Notes under the pieces: model-generated
What the model saw: only the letters and a program-made list of their open reading frames with translations
Database searches by the model: none
What the model was told of the DNA's origin: nothing
Shown here: positions 53,601-62,282 of the stretch, in pieces
Numbering within the stretch: the stretch's first letter is position 1
Layout: each line of letters opens with the position of its first letter
NCBI RefSeq assembly: GCF_001908275.1
Contig: NZ_CP018620.1
Span: 1,922,001 to 1,986,000, forward strand
DNA from: Paenibacillus xylanexedens
Lineage (GTDB): Bacteria > Bacillota > Bacilli > Paenibacillales > Paenibacillaceae
Reading direction: 5' to 3'
DNA: 64,000 nt
Program-made: the position numbers and the translations under genes

Positions 53601-53788
53601 TATAAGTTGAATTCAAATTTCACACGTTAACGGAGGGGGCAGAACAGATCTGAAGAAGCGTAGCGTGCGCCTTTATCACCGGATTTCCCCTTTGTATAAG
53701 GGATTCAAAAAATCTGGGGATAACAGCGATCGGAAGATGGTTCTGACCGCGCAGTGATTTCGTGTAAAAACTCTATTCAACTTATATA
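53601..53788 (+). repeat. Fold-back MITE-like element, copy 6 (in the siderophore operon leader)
   Basis: It runs from TATAAGTTGAATTCAAA to TATTCAACTTATATA with all main blocks: CACACGTTAACGGAG, GGCAGAACAG, GAAGAAGCGTAGCGTGCGCC, TTTATCACCGGATTTCCCC, AAAAAATCTGGGGATAACAG and CGATCGGAAGATGGTTCTGA. It lies between the Fur-controlled promoter and the first gene, 37 bases before its GTG, so it must be part of the mRNA leader. Confidence 0.85.
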
Positions 53789-53825
53789 GGAGCGAGTACT
53801 TTCATTCAATCGAGGAGGATTTTCA

Positions 53826-54851
53826 GTGTTTCCGAAAGGGATTCATAATCTGCAAAACCGACTCATTATAAGCAAAGCGAGAGAAATGGGCATCACCTGT
53901 GAGCCACTTCTTGAGGGATGCGAAGATTTTCTGAAGCTGTCCGTAGGGGACCAAGAGATCATCATTAACAAAACCAGATCTCATCGTCTGCCGTTAATCG
54001 CTGGACTGCTCGCGAAGAACAAGCAGGCATGTAATATGTTGCTGCATGAACAGGGAATGCCTGTACCGTCATTTATCGTGATCCCGGAGATGGGAAGCGA
54101 AGCAGTAGCTTTTCTAAATAGATACGGCTCTATTGTAGTGAAACCACTGGATGCGAGCAGCAGCATGGGCGTGACGCTGGATGTGCGTACTGAAGAAGAA
54201 CTGGAGGCAGCCATTCATCTTGCGAGTGTCCACGGCAGCAGCATTATGTTACAGCAATATGTGACCGGAATCGATTACAGAGTGCTGATCATTAACGGTG
54301 AAGTGGTGGCTGTGAATGAGTATCGGCCTGTCTATGTCGAGGGAGACGGAACTTCAACCGTTCGGGCGTTAATCGAGCAGTTGAATCAGGAACGAATCGA
54401 GATGACACCCATTGGCGAGTATGAAGCTTTTCCCCAGATTGATGCAGAAGCTGAACGTCTGTTAGAGGTATTACGTGCACAAGGGACAACACTGGATGAA
54501 GTTCCTGCCGCCGGAAAAGAAATCGAGTTATATGATCTCCGTAACTCAGCCGCCGGAAAAATCAGTGAATTCTACAAGGATTGTACCGAAATCATTCATC
54601 CCGATAATGCGCGAATGATCATTCAAGCGGCCAAAACTCTTCAGATCGATGTAGCAGGGGTCGATGTTCGTTGTTGTGATATCCGCACTCCGATCTCCAG
54701 AGAACAGGGAGGCATCCTGGAAGTGAACGCTTTGCCGGATCTGACACACCACGTCTTCCCCCATGGTGGGACAACTCGTGATGTGGTTCGGTTATATCTG
54801 GAATACCTGTGCCAGGAACAACTTAAATATAAGACGTATAACAACGTATAG
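53826..54851 (+). CDS. ATP-grasp ligase in the siderophore operon
   Basis: A 341-residue ATP-grasp enzyme similar to the C-terminal part of cyanophycin synthetase or to glutathione-type ligases. The ATP-binding segments are GSIVVKPLDASSSMGVTLDV and SIMLQQYVTGIDYRVLIING. The Mg2+ site region is GVDVRCCDI with GGILEVNALPDLTHH. The GTG start at 53826 has AGGAGG 8 bases upstream. It would form an amide or peptide bond with an amino acid; such an enzyme is not part of the S. aureus sbn set, so it may add an extra building block to the siderophore or make a precursor. The substrate is unknown. Confidence 0.8.
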   Translation: MFPKGIHNLQNRLIISKAREMGITCEPLLEGCEDFLKLSVGDQEIIINKTRSHRLPLIAGLLAKNKQACNMLLHEQGMPVPSFIVIPEMGSEAVAFLNRYGSIVVKPLDASSSMGVTLDVRTEEELEAAIHLASVHGSSIMLQQYVTGIDYRVLIINGEVVAVNEYRPVYVEGDGTSTVRALIEQLNQERIEMTPIGEYEAFPQIDAEAERLLEVLRAQGTTLDEVPAAGKEIELYDLRNSAAGKISEFYKDCTEIIHPDNARMIIQAAKTLQIDVAGVDVRCCDIRTPISREQGGILEVNALPDLTHHVFPHGGTTRDVVRLYLEYLCQEQLKYKTYNNV

Positions 54852-55007
54852 ATGACAATATATAACGGATAACAGATGACGAATACCATCATTTAATTCG
54901 GACTTTACCATGATTTTGAACCAATACCATGTCATATGCAAAATGAAGAACAAGAATCACAGGCAGCAGGTTCAGCCTGAATCGATTATAAGGAGCGTTA
55001 GAAGGCT

Positions 55008-56363
55008 ATGTCAGTAGAGGTGCAGACGGAATATCTGAAGATGCAAAATGAGAAGGAATCCAATGCAAGATCGTACCCCAGACATTTCCCGCTTGTCATT
55101 AACAAGGCCCATGGGGTGAAGGTTACCGATACGGAAGGCCGCGTATTCTACGATTGCCTGGCTGGTGCAGGAACATTGGCGCTGGGGCATAACCATGACA
55201 CGGTGGTCAACGCCATTCGCGATGTTCTGGATCAGCAGATTCCGCTTCATACACTGGATCTGGCAACACCGCTGAAGCTTTCATATATGCAAGAACTGTT
55301 TTCCATTCTCCCGGCCGAGATGCGAGACAAAGCCAAAATCCAGTTCTGTGGTCCAACGGGGGCCGATGCAGTTGAAGCAGCCATTAAGCTGGTCAAACAT
55401 GCTACAGGTGGCAAGTCTATTCTTGCCTTTCAGGGAGGTTATCACGGTTCGACCCAAGCGACAATGTCGATGAGTGGCAACCTGAGCAAGAAACAACATC
55501 TGCAAAGCCTGCTGCCCGATGTACATTTCCTGCCGTTTCCTTATGAATACCGCTGCCCATTTGGTGTTGGTGAGGGCATGACGGCCCAATTAAGCGCACA
55601 GTATATCGAGAACTTGCTCGATGATTGCGAGAGCGGTATTGCCGCACCGTGTGGGGTCATTGTGGAGACGGTGCAGGGTGAAGGTGGAGCCATTCCGGCA
55701 GATATCGAATGGCTGAGGGAGCTGCGGCGAATCACAGCAGAGCGAAGTATTCCCCTCATCATCGACGAAGTGCAGACAGGCATTGGACGGACAGGCCGAA
55801 TGTTTTCGTTTGAACATGCCGGAATTGTACCCGATGTAATCATCTGCTCCAAAGCAGTTGGCGGAAGTCTGCCGATGTCTGTCGTCATCTACCAAGGAGA
55901 ACTGGATCAATGGCAACCTGGTGCACACACAGGTACGTTCCGTGGCAATCAGCTGGCCATGGCAGCGGGACTTGCGACACTTCGTTATATTCGGGAACAG
56001 GATGTTCTACACAACGTACATCTGCGCAGTGAGCAGTTCATGAATCAACTGAATGCATTGAAAGAGCGATATGCAGAGATTGGTGACGTGCGAGGCAGAG
56101 GATTGATGATTGGCGTTGAAGTGGTTGATCCAACAGGACGCAAGGATCGTCTGGGACATTATCTGCCTAATGGTGCGCTGGCTGAGTCTATTCAGCGTGA
56201 ATGTTTCAAGAATGGATTAATTGTAGAACTGGGCGGGCGTCATTCAGCTGTTGTTCGTTTTCTGCCGCCGCTGAATATTACGGAGCAAGAATCGGGTGCA
56301 ATCCTTGTGATCTTTGAGAAATCGGTAGCTGAAGCGATTGCCTTAGCAACAGCCGCATGCTGA
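55008..56363 (+). CDS. dat: Diaminobutyrate-2-oxoglutarate aminotransferase
   Basis: A 451-residue class III PLP-dependent aminotransferase. Segments KIQFCGPTGADAVEAAIKLV, FQGGYHGSTQATMSMSG and IIDEVQTGIGRTGRMFSFEH, and the PLP Lys in IICSKAVGGSLPMSVV, match the RhbA/EctB/Dat group. These enzymes make L-2,4-diaminobutyrate from aspartate semialdehyde and glutamate. Here it likely supplies the diamine for the NIS synthetases, in the place that SbnA/SbnB (diaminopropionate) have in staphyloferrin B clusters. AAGGAG precedes the ATG. Its end overlaps the exporter gene by seven bases. Confidence 0.88.
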   Translation: MSVEVQTEYLKMQNEKESNARSYPRHFPLVINKAHGVKVTDTEGRVFYDCLAGAGTLALGHNHDTVVNAIRDVLDQQIPLHTLDLATPLKLSYMQELFSILPAEMRDKAKIQFCGPTGADAVEAAIKLVKHATGGKSILAFQGGYHGSTQATMSMSGNLSKKQHLQSLLPDVHFLPFPYEYRCPFGVGEGMTAQLSAQYIENLLDDCESGIAAPCGVIVETVQGEGGAIPADIEWLRELRRITAERSIPLIIDEVQTGIGRTGRMFSFEHAGIVPDVIICSKAVGGSLPMSVVIYQGELDQWQPGAHTGTFRGNQLAMAAGLATLRYIREQDVLHNVHLRSEQFMNQLNALKERYAEIGDVRGRGLMIGVEVVDPTGRKDRLGHYLPNGALAESIQRECFKNGLIVELGGRHSAVVRFLPPLNITEQESGAILVIFEKSVAEAIALATAAC

Positions 56364-57790
56364 AGCTTTCCCTGATGAAGAGGCATGCAGTATTACTCGC
56401 GATTCTGATCGGTGCCTTTTCGCTGGTACTGACCAACAGTGCATTTAACCTGCTGCTGCCTTATTTTGTGCAATATTATCAGATCTCTACGACAGCAGGC
56501 GGGTGGATTATCGCGCTGTACATGCTGGCTATGACGTTAACGATGCCGCTGGCTTCCCTGATTGTGGACCGACTAGGGCGTAAGCAGACGTATATGTTGG
56601 GGATCAGTATCTATGGACTGTTCTCGGTGGCAGGTGCATTGTTTTATCACTCCATCGAAGTACTGTTGCTGGTCCGTTTTATGCATGGCGTTGCCGCGGG
56701 GCTGATGATTCCGTTATCACTTGTGCTGCTGTTTGATGTATACGGACCGGAGGTAAGAGGGCGAATTACCGGAGCGTGGGGCTTGCTGCTTATGCTGGCT
56801 CCGGCTGCTGGGCCAACGCTGGGTGGCTTCATCATACAGTATGGACGGCTTGAAATGTTGTTCTGGCTCAATGTGCCACTGGCTATATTCTCGTTGATTG
56901 GGTGTGGTCGAGTCATTCAGACCTATATCCCTGCTCGCAGGAAAAAATGGCATCCATCCAGTGTCATGATGCTGATCTGCGCGGTAGGTGCCCTTAGTCT
57001 GGGGGTACAGTTGTACGCAAGTCCTGTCGTGGCAGTATGGGTACCTTGGATGCTAATTGCGCTCGGTGTGGTGTTGCTCATTCGTTTTGTCCAGACCGAG
57101 AACGGTCGGAAGGAACCACTCATCCGGTACCAGTTACTGCGACGTAATGCCGTCTTTCCGCTGACCGTATGGATCTCGACGATTCAGGATTGTGTCATGT
57201 TTGGTGTGATCTTTGCATTGCCACTATTGTTCCAGGACGTCTTCCACCTGTCACCGGCCCTGTCCGGTGTGTTGTTCATTCCCTTGTCGATCTGTACAAG
57301 TCTGTTTATGTGGATTGGCGGCAGCTTGCTGGATCGCGGTCGGTCCATGCATTTTATCGCATGGGGGACGTTGCTGGTGTCGATATCGATCTTATCGTTT
57401 GCGGTTCTGCCCATGGGAGCGTCAATATGGATCATCGGGATGCTCATGGCGTGTCGGGGAATTGGCGTTGGTCTGTCAGGCATGAGTATCTCTGCAATTG
57501 GTCTGCAAGCATTACCGGACGAAGATATGCACGAAGGGTCGGTGTTATCAACCACGATTGAGCGGCTGGCTTCTTCGTTTGCGGTGATGGGCTTGACCCT
57601 GTATTACGATATGCGTTGGCAATGGCTTGCCGGGGCAGGAACCTCCATGGAGATGGCAAAATGGGGAGCACTCAAAGAGATCTGTATCGGACTTGGCTGC
57701 GCCATACTGCTTACACTTCCCCTGGTCTTACTTATAACCCGAAAGAAGGTTGGCATCATTGTTCGAGATGGAAAACAAGCTCCGGTCTGA
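56357..57790 (+). CDS. MFS exporter (DHA2/EmrB-like), probable siderophore exporter
   Basis: A 477-residue transporter with about 14 membrane helices. The DHA2 segment GGWIIALYMLAMTLTMPLAS, the motif A loop DRLGRKQTYMLG and the motif C-like GLLLMLAPAAGPTLGGFI are typical of drug and siderophore exporters. It occupies the position of SbnD in the staphyloferrin B operon, so export of the finished siderophore is inferred. It overlaps the genes on both sides. Confidence 0.85.
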   Translation: MLKLSLMKRHAVLLAILIGAFSLVLTNSAFNLLLPYFVQYYQISTTAGGWIIALYMLAMTLTMPLASLIVDRLGRKQTYMLGISIYGLFSVAGALFYHSIEVLLLVRFMHGVAAGLMIPLSLVLLFDVYGPEVRGRITGAWGLLLMLAPAAGPTLGGFIIQYGRLEMLFWLNVPLAIFSLIGCGRVIQTYIPARRKKWHPSSVMMLICAVGALSLGVQLYASPVVAVWVPWMLIALGVVLLIRFVQTENGRKEPLIRYQLLRRNAVFPLTVWISTIQDCVMFGVIFALPLLFQDVFHLSPALSGVLFIPLSICTSLFMWIGGSLLDRGRSMHFIAWGTLLVSISILSFAVLPMGASIWIIGMLMACRGIGVGLSGMSISAIGLQALPDEDMHEGSVLSTTIERLASSFAVMGLTLYYDMRWQWLAGAGTSMEMAKWGALKEICIGLGCAILLTLPLVLLITRKKVGIIVRDGKQAPV

Positions 57791-59555
57791 AGCTGAGCAG
57801 CAGGCGCATGAACATTCGTGCAAACTGCTGCTGAACTGTTACATCCGTGAACTTGCGCTAGAGAAGAAAAGCGATATTTGGATCAATCCAAATACGCTGA
57901 CGTACACTGTTGCTTTTCAAGCTAGTAGGGTGAAGGTGACAGGACGCTTGTCTTATTACTCTGCCATAGGGGAGCATGAATACCTCAGCATGGAATCTGG
58001 CGGGGAAACGGTGCATTATGGCGACCTGGTTCGCTGGATCACATCTGAGCTAAGCGGGAATGGGGAACAGGGAGCGAGTTCGGATCAACATGGAATGAAG
58101 AAAAGTGTGATGGAGATGAAGCGTTCACTTGAGCTGGAGAATGTACATCCATGGGGTGAGAATACGAATCGCGTAGAGCTGGCGTATGCCAGAGATTTTG
58201 CACAAAAGGTAGATAACAGTGTCGGTAACCTTACGTTGTATATCGAACAAGCAGCCGGTCTCGACATCCACGACTATCGGACATCGGAACAGTCACTGTT
58301 GTATGGTCATCCGTTCCATCCGTTTCCGAAGAACTCCAAAGGCTTCAGCGAGCAAGATGTTCAGAACTACAGCCCGGAGTTACGGACATCGTTTCAACTC
58401 TGTTATATCGCCGTGAGGCAGGATGTCTACGTGCAGGAATGGGTGGATAACGAGGCGGCAATGGATTTGCATGACCTCCTGCGGAGCCATGTGGAGCCTA
58501 TTTTAAAAGAAAAGAGTGAAATGTATGGGCTGCTGCCTGTCCATCCATGGCAATACGCGTACATATCACGGTTGACCGAGATACAGTCCTATTTTCGAGA
58601 TGAAAAATTAATCCTGCTTGGCAGTGCGGGGCCAACCGTCTATCCAACTTCTTCGGTCCGTACAGTTTATGTTCCTGAATGGAACTGCAATATCAAGCTG
58701 TCACTGAACATGCAGATCACGAACATGATTCGCACCAACAGTGCTGAGCAGATGCGCAGAACACTGGATGCCTCCAAGTACGTCAGGCAGCATGACTGCT
58801 TCGGTGCTGAACCGAACACACATATTGCGTATGAGACAGGTGTAGCGACATGTGCCTTTGATAATGAAGAGTTAACCAGTCTATTCACGATAGCTTATCG
58901 GCCCATTGAGTTCGACCCTGCGAATACGTATGTCTTATCCAGTCTGGTTGAGGCACCGCTTCCTGGGATGCGGTCGCGACTGATGACGATGCTGGGTGGT
59001 GGACGTGACATTGCCGAGCGTTGGCTGGATCGATATCTGAAGTGTTCTCTGCTGCCGATTGTACGGGCGGCGGGTGAGAAAGGCATTCATTTTGAAGCTC
59101 ATTTGCAGAATACCCTTGTGACCTTAAAGGATGGGTTGCCTGTGGATTTTATCGTCCGCGATCTGGAAGGGGTCAGTGTGGATGAGGAACTTATAAGTGA
59201 GCAGGATCGTGCAACGTCCGATTTATTATTTTATTCGCGAGAGAAAGCCTGGGCGCGGACATCGTACTATTTTATCGTCAATCACCTTGGGTCTCTGATT
59301 CATGCCATGGCGCGAGATGTGAACCTCCCGGAGGAGCATTTCTGGAAGCAAGTACGTGAGGTGCTTGTGGAGGAACTGGAACGAACGGGCAATGCATATG
59401 TGCAACATCTGCTGACGACGGATGCATTTCTGGCCAAACAAAATTTGGTGAGTTGTCTAAGGGGTATCAGCCAAACCCCGGCCTACGTGCCGGTGAGCAA
59501 TGTAATGAAACGAATAGGGAGTGAAGTGCGTGGGAGTCGTGGGATACAGGGCTGA
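57759..59555 (+). CDS. sbnE: NIS siderophore synthetase, IucA/IucC family, SbnE-like
   Basis: An NIS synthetase of about 598 residues that adenylates a carboxylate (citrate) and couples it to an amine. Typical motifs are EQSLLYGHPFHPFPKNSKGF, SFQLCYIAVRQDV, LLPVHPWQYAYI, SVRTVYVPEWNCNIKLSL and GIHFEAHLQNTLV. These resemble SbnE, which adds the first diamino acid in staphyloferrin B. The start is uncertain: AAGAAGG at 57744-57749 favours the TTG at 57759; TTG 57750 is too close and ATG 57768 is somewhat far. It overlaps the exporter gene by about 30 bases and the next gene by about 25. Confidence 0.85.
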   Translation: MFEMENKLRSEAEQQAHEHSCKLLLNCYIRELALEKKSDIWINPNTLTYTVAFQASRVKVTGRLSYYSAIGEHEYLSMESGGETVHYGDLVRWITSELSGNGEQGASSDQHGMKKSVMEMKRSLELENVHPWGENTNRVELAYARDFAQKVDNSVGNLTLYIEQAAGLDIHDYRTSEQSLLYGHPFHPFPKNSKGFSEQDVQNYSPELRTSFQLCYIAVRQDVYVQEWVDNEAAMDLHDLLRSHVEPILKEKSEMYGLLPVHPWQYAYISRLTEIQSYFRDEKLILLGSAGPTVYPTSSVRTVYVPEWNCNIKLSLNMQITNMIRTNSAEQMRRTLDASKYVRQHDCFGAEPNTHIAYETGVATCAFDNEELTSLFTIAYRPIEFDPANTYVLSSLVEAPLPGMRSRLMTMLGGGRDIAERWLDRYLKCSLLPIVRAAGEKGIHFEAHLQNTLVTLKDGLPVDFIVRDLEGVSVDEELISEQDRATSDLLFYSREKAWARTSYYFIVNHLGSLIHAMARDVNLPEEHFWKQVREVLVEELERTGNAYVQHLLTTDAFLAKQNLVSCLRGISQTPAYVPVSNVMKRIGSEVRGSRGIQG

Positions 59556-61509
59556 AGCAGGCGGCAGGACAGAAGCAGTCTACGTGGGTGTACAGGAACG
59601 GATCATGCGTCAGACGTTGGAGGCGATGTGGTTCGAAGGCATTCTGGACAGTCATGTAAGTGGGAGCGAATGGCGAACCAGCGGCCTTACATCTTCCGGC
59701 GATTCTGTGGCGTACACGTGTGAAGCGGAGCGGAAGTTTTCGTTCGGCCGGGTGAAGGTGAAGAAGGGTTCGATTCAAAGGGATGGCGTACTCTGCACCG
59801 ATCTGGATCTGTTTTTGGAGGAAATTGTGCTGAACGCTTTGAAGGGTGCAAATGTGACGGCTTTTATCCAGGAACTGCTCGAAACGATGGCAAAGGACAG
59901 CCAGTGCCAAGCTATGTTGCCCTTGAACATTCCGAATGAAGATCGACATTATGATGCGCTCGAAAGTCATATGACTGATGGTCATCTGTACCACCCGAGT
60001 TATAAGTCGAGGCTGGGATTTTCTTTGAAAGACAATCTGGCCTATGGCCCTGAATTTAACTCGAAGGTTTCATTAGTCTGGGTTGCTGTGAAAAAAGATT
60101 TGGCTCAGATCGCTGTATCCGCAGGGTATAGCTCTGAAGAACTGATAGGGCAACATCTGACCGCAGAGGATATGCAGCGATTTCAACAGATCCTGCAACA
60201 ACAAGGTTTTACGGACACGGGTGAGAACGTCAACGCATATGCGGCGAGTGCAGATCAGCTTGAGAGCAGTGCCGAGGTTGGTGAAATAACAGCTGTTCAA
60301 GATAGCTTAATAGGCTCTAGCGTTGGCAGCAAAGACAGCAAGGTAGATGGGGAAATAGGTTCTGAAGCGGATGATCGCTATGTGTTCATTCCAGTTCATC
60401 CATGGCAATGGGAGCATCAGTTGGAATCGGTATATGCCCGTCAGTTGATGGATAGAGACATCGTGTATCTTGGTCCATCGTCTTCGCCCTATCGTGCGCA
60501 GCAGTCGATCCGTTCGCTGTCGAATCGGGTGAACCCGGAAGCCCCTTACATCAAGCTGGCCCTTAGCATCACCAACACATCGAGCACGCGTATTCTGGCA
60601 CAGCATACGACCCAGAACGCGCCGCTGATCAGTGATTGGTTGGAAGAACTTGTTCGTGAAGATGAGCTGTTGCAGCAGGCGCAGTTTGCCATTTTGAAAG
60701 AAATCATGGGACTGTCTTTCCGTTATGAAGAGTTGCCTGTAACTCAGTATGGACGAGCCTACGGCACACTTGGTGCGATCTGGCGGGAGAATGTATCGGT
60801 TCATCTAAAGCAAGGTGAGACCGCGTGGCCTCTGAATGCACTGATGTTGGTACAGCCGGATGGTGTTCCATTTATCCAGGATGCTGTAGAACGACATGGT
60901 GTGGAAAAGTGGAGCGAGGCCCTTGTACGCACAGTTACACTGCCGATTATACATCTGCTCTATGCACACGGGATTGCGCTGGAATCTCATGCCCAGAATA
61001 TCATTTTGGTCCTGGAAGACGATCTGCCGAAACGAATCATTATCAAGGATCTGCATGATGGTGTTCGTTATGTACCGGATCAACTGTTGCACCCGGAACG
61101 GGCACCGAAGCTGAACCCAGAACCGGAAACCCATCGCAAGTTCAATCGGTATTCCTTCATCTATGCCGGCGATGTGTCGGAAGTCCGTGACTATACGTAT
61201 GATGCTTTCTTTTTTATCTGCATGACGGATATTGCGCTGGCTTTGGAGAAGTTTGGTCTGTCGGAGGAAGCGTTCTGGCAGCTGTGCGCAGGTGTAATTG
61301 TGGATTATCAGCGAGAGCACCCGGAGTATACGGAACGGTTTGTGGCATTTGACCTTTTTGCCGAAGATGCACTGATCGAAGAGATGACCAAGCGCCGTCT
61401 GTATGGGGATGGAGAGTTATATTTCCGCAAAGCGAGCAATCCGCTCAAGATATCAAAGGATGCACTTGAATCAAAGAGAACACCCGAATTAAAGGGAATC
61501 GTCGAATGA
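59530..61509 (+). CDS. sbnF: NIS siderophore synthetase, IucA/IucC family, SbnF-like
   Basis: A synthetase of about 659 residues most like SbnF. Motifs are HLYHPSYKSRLGFSLKDNLA, FIPVHPWQWEHQ, SNRVNPEAPYIKLALSITNT, GTLGAIWRENVSVHL, LESHAQNIILV and IIKDLHDGVRY. It should attach a second amine to the citryl intermediate. I prefer GTG 59530, with GGGAG eight bases before it; GTG 59521 overlaps that site. An insertion of about 45 Ser/Gly/Glu-rich residues (encoded near 60230-60370) precedes the VHPWQ motif and is absent from my recollection of SbnF. It is coupled to the next gene by ATGA. Confidence 0.87.
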   Translation: MGVVGYRAEAGGRTEAVYVGVQERIMRQTLEAMWFEGILDSHVSGSEWRTSGLTSSGDSVAYTCEAERKFSFGRVKVKKGSIQRDGVLCTDLDLFLEEIVLNALKGANVTAFIQELLETMAKDSQCQAMLPLNIPNEDRHYDALESHMTDGHLYHPSYKSRLGFSLKDNLAYGPEFNSKVSLVWVAVKKDLAQIAVSAGYSSEELIGQHLTAEDMQRFQQILQQQGFTDTGENVNAYAASADQLESSAEVGEITAVQDSLIGSSVGSKDSKVDGEIGSEADDRYVFIPVHPWQWEHQLESVYARQLMDRDIVYLGPSSSPYRAQQSIRSLSNRVNPEAPYIKLALSITNTSSTRILAQHTTQNAPLISDWLEELVREDELLQQAQFAILKEIMGLSFRYEELPVTQYGRAYGTLGAIWRENVSVHLKQGETAWPLNALMLVQPDGVPFIQDAVERHGVEKWSEALVRTVTLPIIHLLYAHGIALESHAQNIILVLEDDLPKRIIIKDLHDGVRYVPDQLLHPERAPKLNPEPETHRKFNRYSFIYAGDVSEVRDYTYDAFFFICMTDIALALEKFGLSEEAFWQLCAGVIVDYQREHPEYTERFVAFDLFAEDALIEEMTKRRLYGDGELYFRKASNPLKISKDALESKRTPELKGIVE

Positions 61510-62282
61510 GGATTAACACGCTGAAGGAAAAAATTGCACGCAAACAGCCTGTTTATGGCCTTTTTGTATCGATCCCGCACCCGGTCATTATCGAGATGAT
61601 CGGACATGCGGAATATGATTTTGTCATTATTGACCTGGAACATGCCGCAACATCGATGGAATCGGTGGAAGAGTTGATCAGGGCGGCGGAACTCGTGGGC
61701 CTAACCCCGTTGGTTCGAATTTCTAAGGTGGAGCGAGCGGAGATTCTGAAAGTGCTGGACTGTGGCGCACAAGGTATCGTCATTCCACATGTCGAGCAAC
61801 TGGAGCAGGTGGAGGAAGCGGTTCGTCACGCCTACTATCATCCGGTTGGCATGCGTAGCTTGAATAGCGGTCGTCCCGGTGTATTTGGGAAATATCCGCT
61901 CACTGAATACATTGGGGAAGCGAACGAACAAGTGATGGTTGTACCCATGATCGAAAGTGTGGAGGGCGTTCGGCAAAGTGCACAGATTCTGTCTCACCCT
62001 CAGGTGATTTTTGTATTGGAAGGGGCAGCAGATCTGTCGCAATCCCTCGGTGTGCCATGGCAGACAGAGCACCCGGATGTGAGACGTGCGCTGGATGAAT
62101 TGCACGCTACTGCCCAGCAGTGCGAAGTACCTTATGCAACGGTCACCAGAGGTGTGGAGGATATGTCTCTCTGGGCTGAGCGGGGAGTACATATATACGT
62201 GCTTGGTGATGATCGGAATACGGCGTTTCGGGCATTTACCCAAAAACGGAATGACTACAGGAATGCGGGTGGGCAGATATGA
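61506..62282 (+). CDS. sbnG: HpcH/HpaI-family aldolase, SbnG-like citrate synthase
   Basis: A 258-residue class II aldolase-type enzyme. Key segments are HPVIIEMIGHAEYDFVIIDL with EHA, PLVRISKVERAEILKVLDCG, AQGIVIPHVEQLEQ and the late acidic region FVLEGAADLSQSLG. In S. aureus, SbnG makes citrate from oxaloacetate and acetyl-CoA for staphyloferrin B when the TCA cycle is low. The same role is inferred here from the operon. The ATG overlaps the preceding stop (ATGA). Confidence 0.88.
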   Translation: MRINTLKEKIARKQPVYGLFVSIPHPVIIEMIGHAEYDFVIIDLEHAATSMESVEELIRAAELVGLTPLVRISKVERAEILKVLDCGAQGIVIPHVEQLEQVEEAVRHAYYHPVGMRSLNSGRPGVFGKYPLTEYIGEANEQVMVVPMIESVEGVRQSAQILSHPQVIFVLEGAADLSQSLGVPWQTEHPDVRRALDELHATAQQCEVPYATVTRGVEDMSLWAERGVHIYVLGDDRNTAFRAFTQKRNDYRNAGGQI

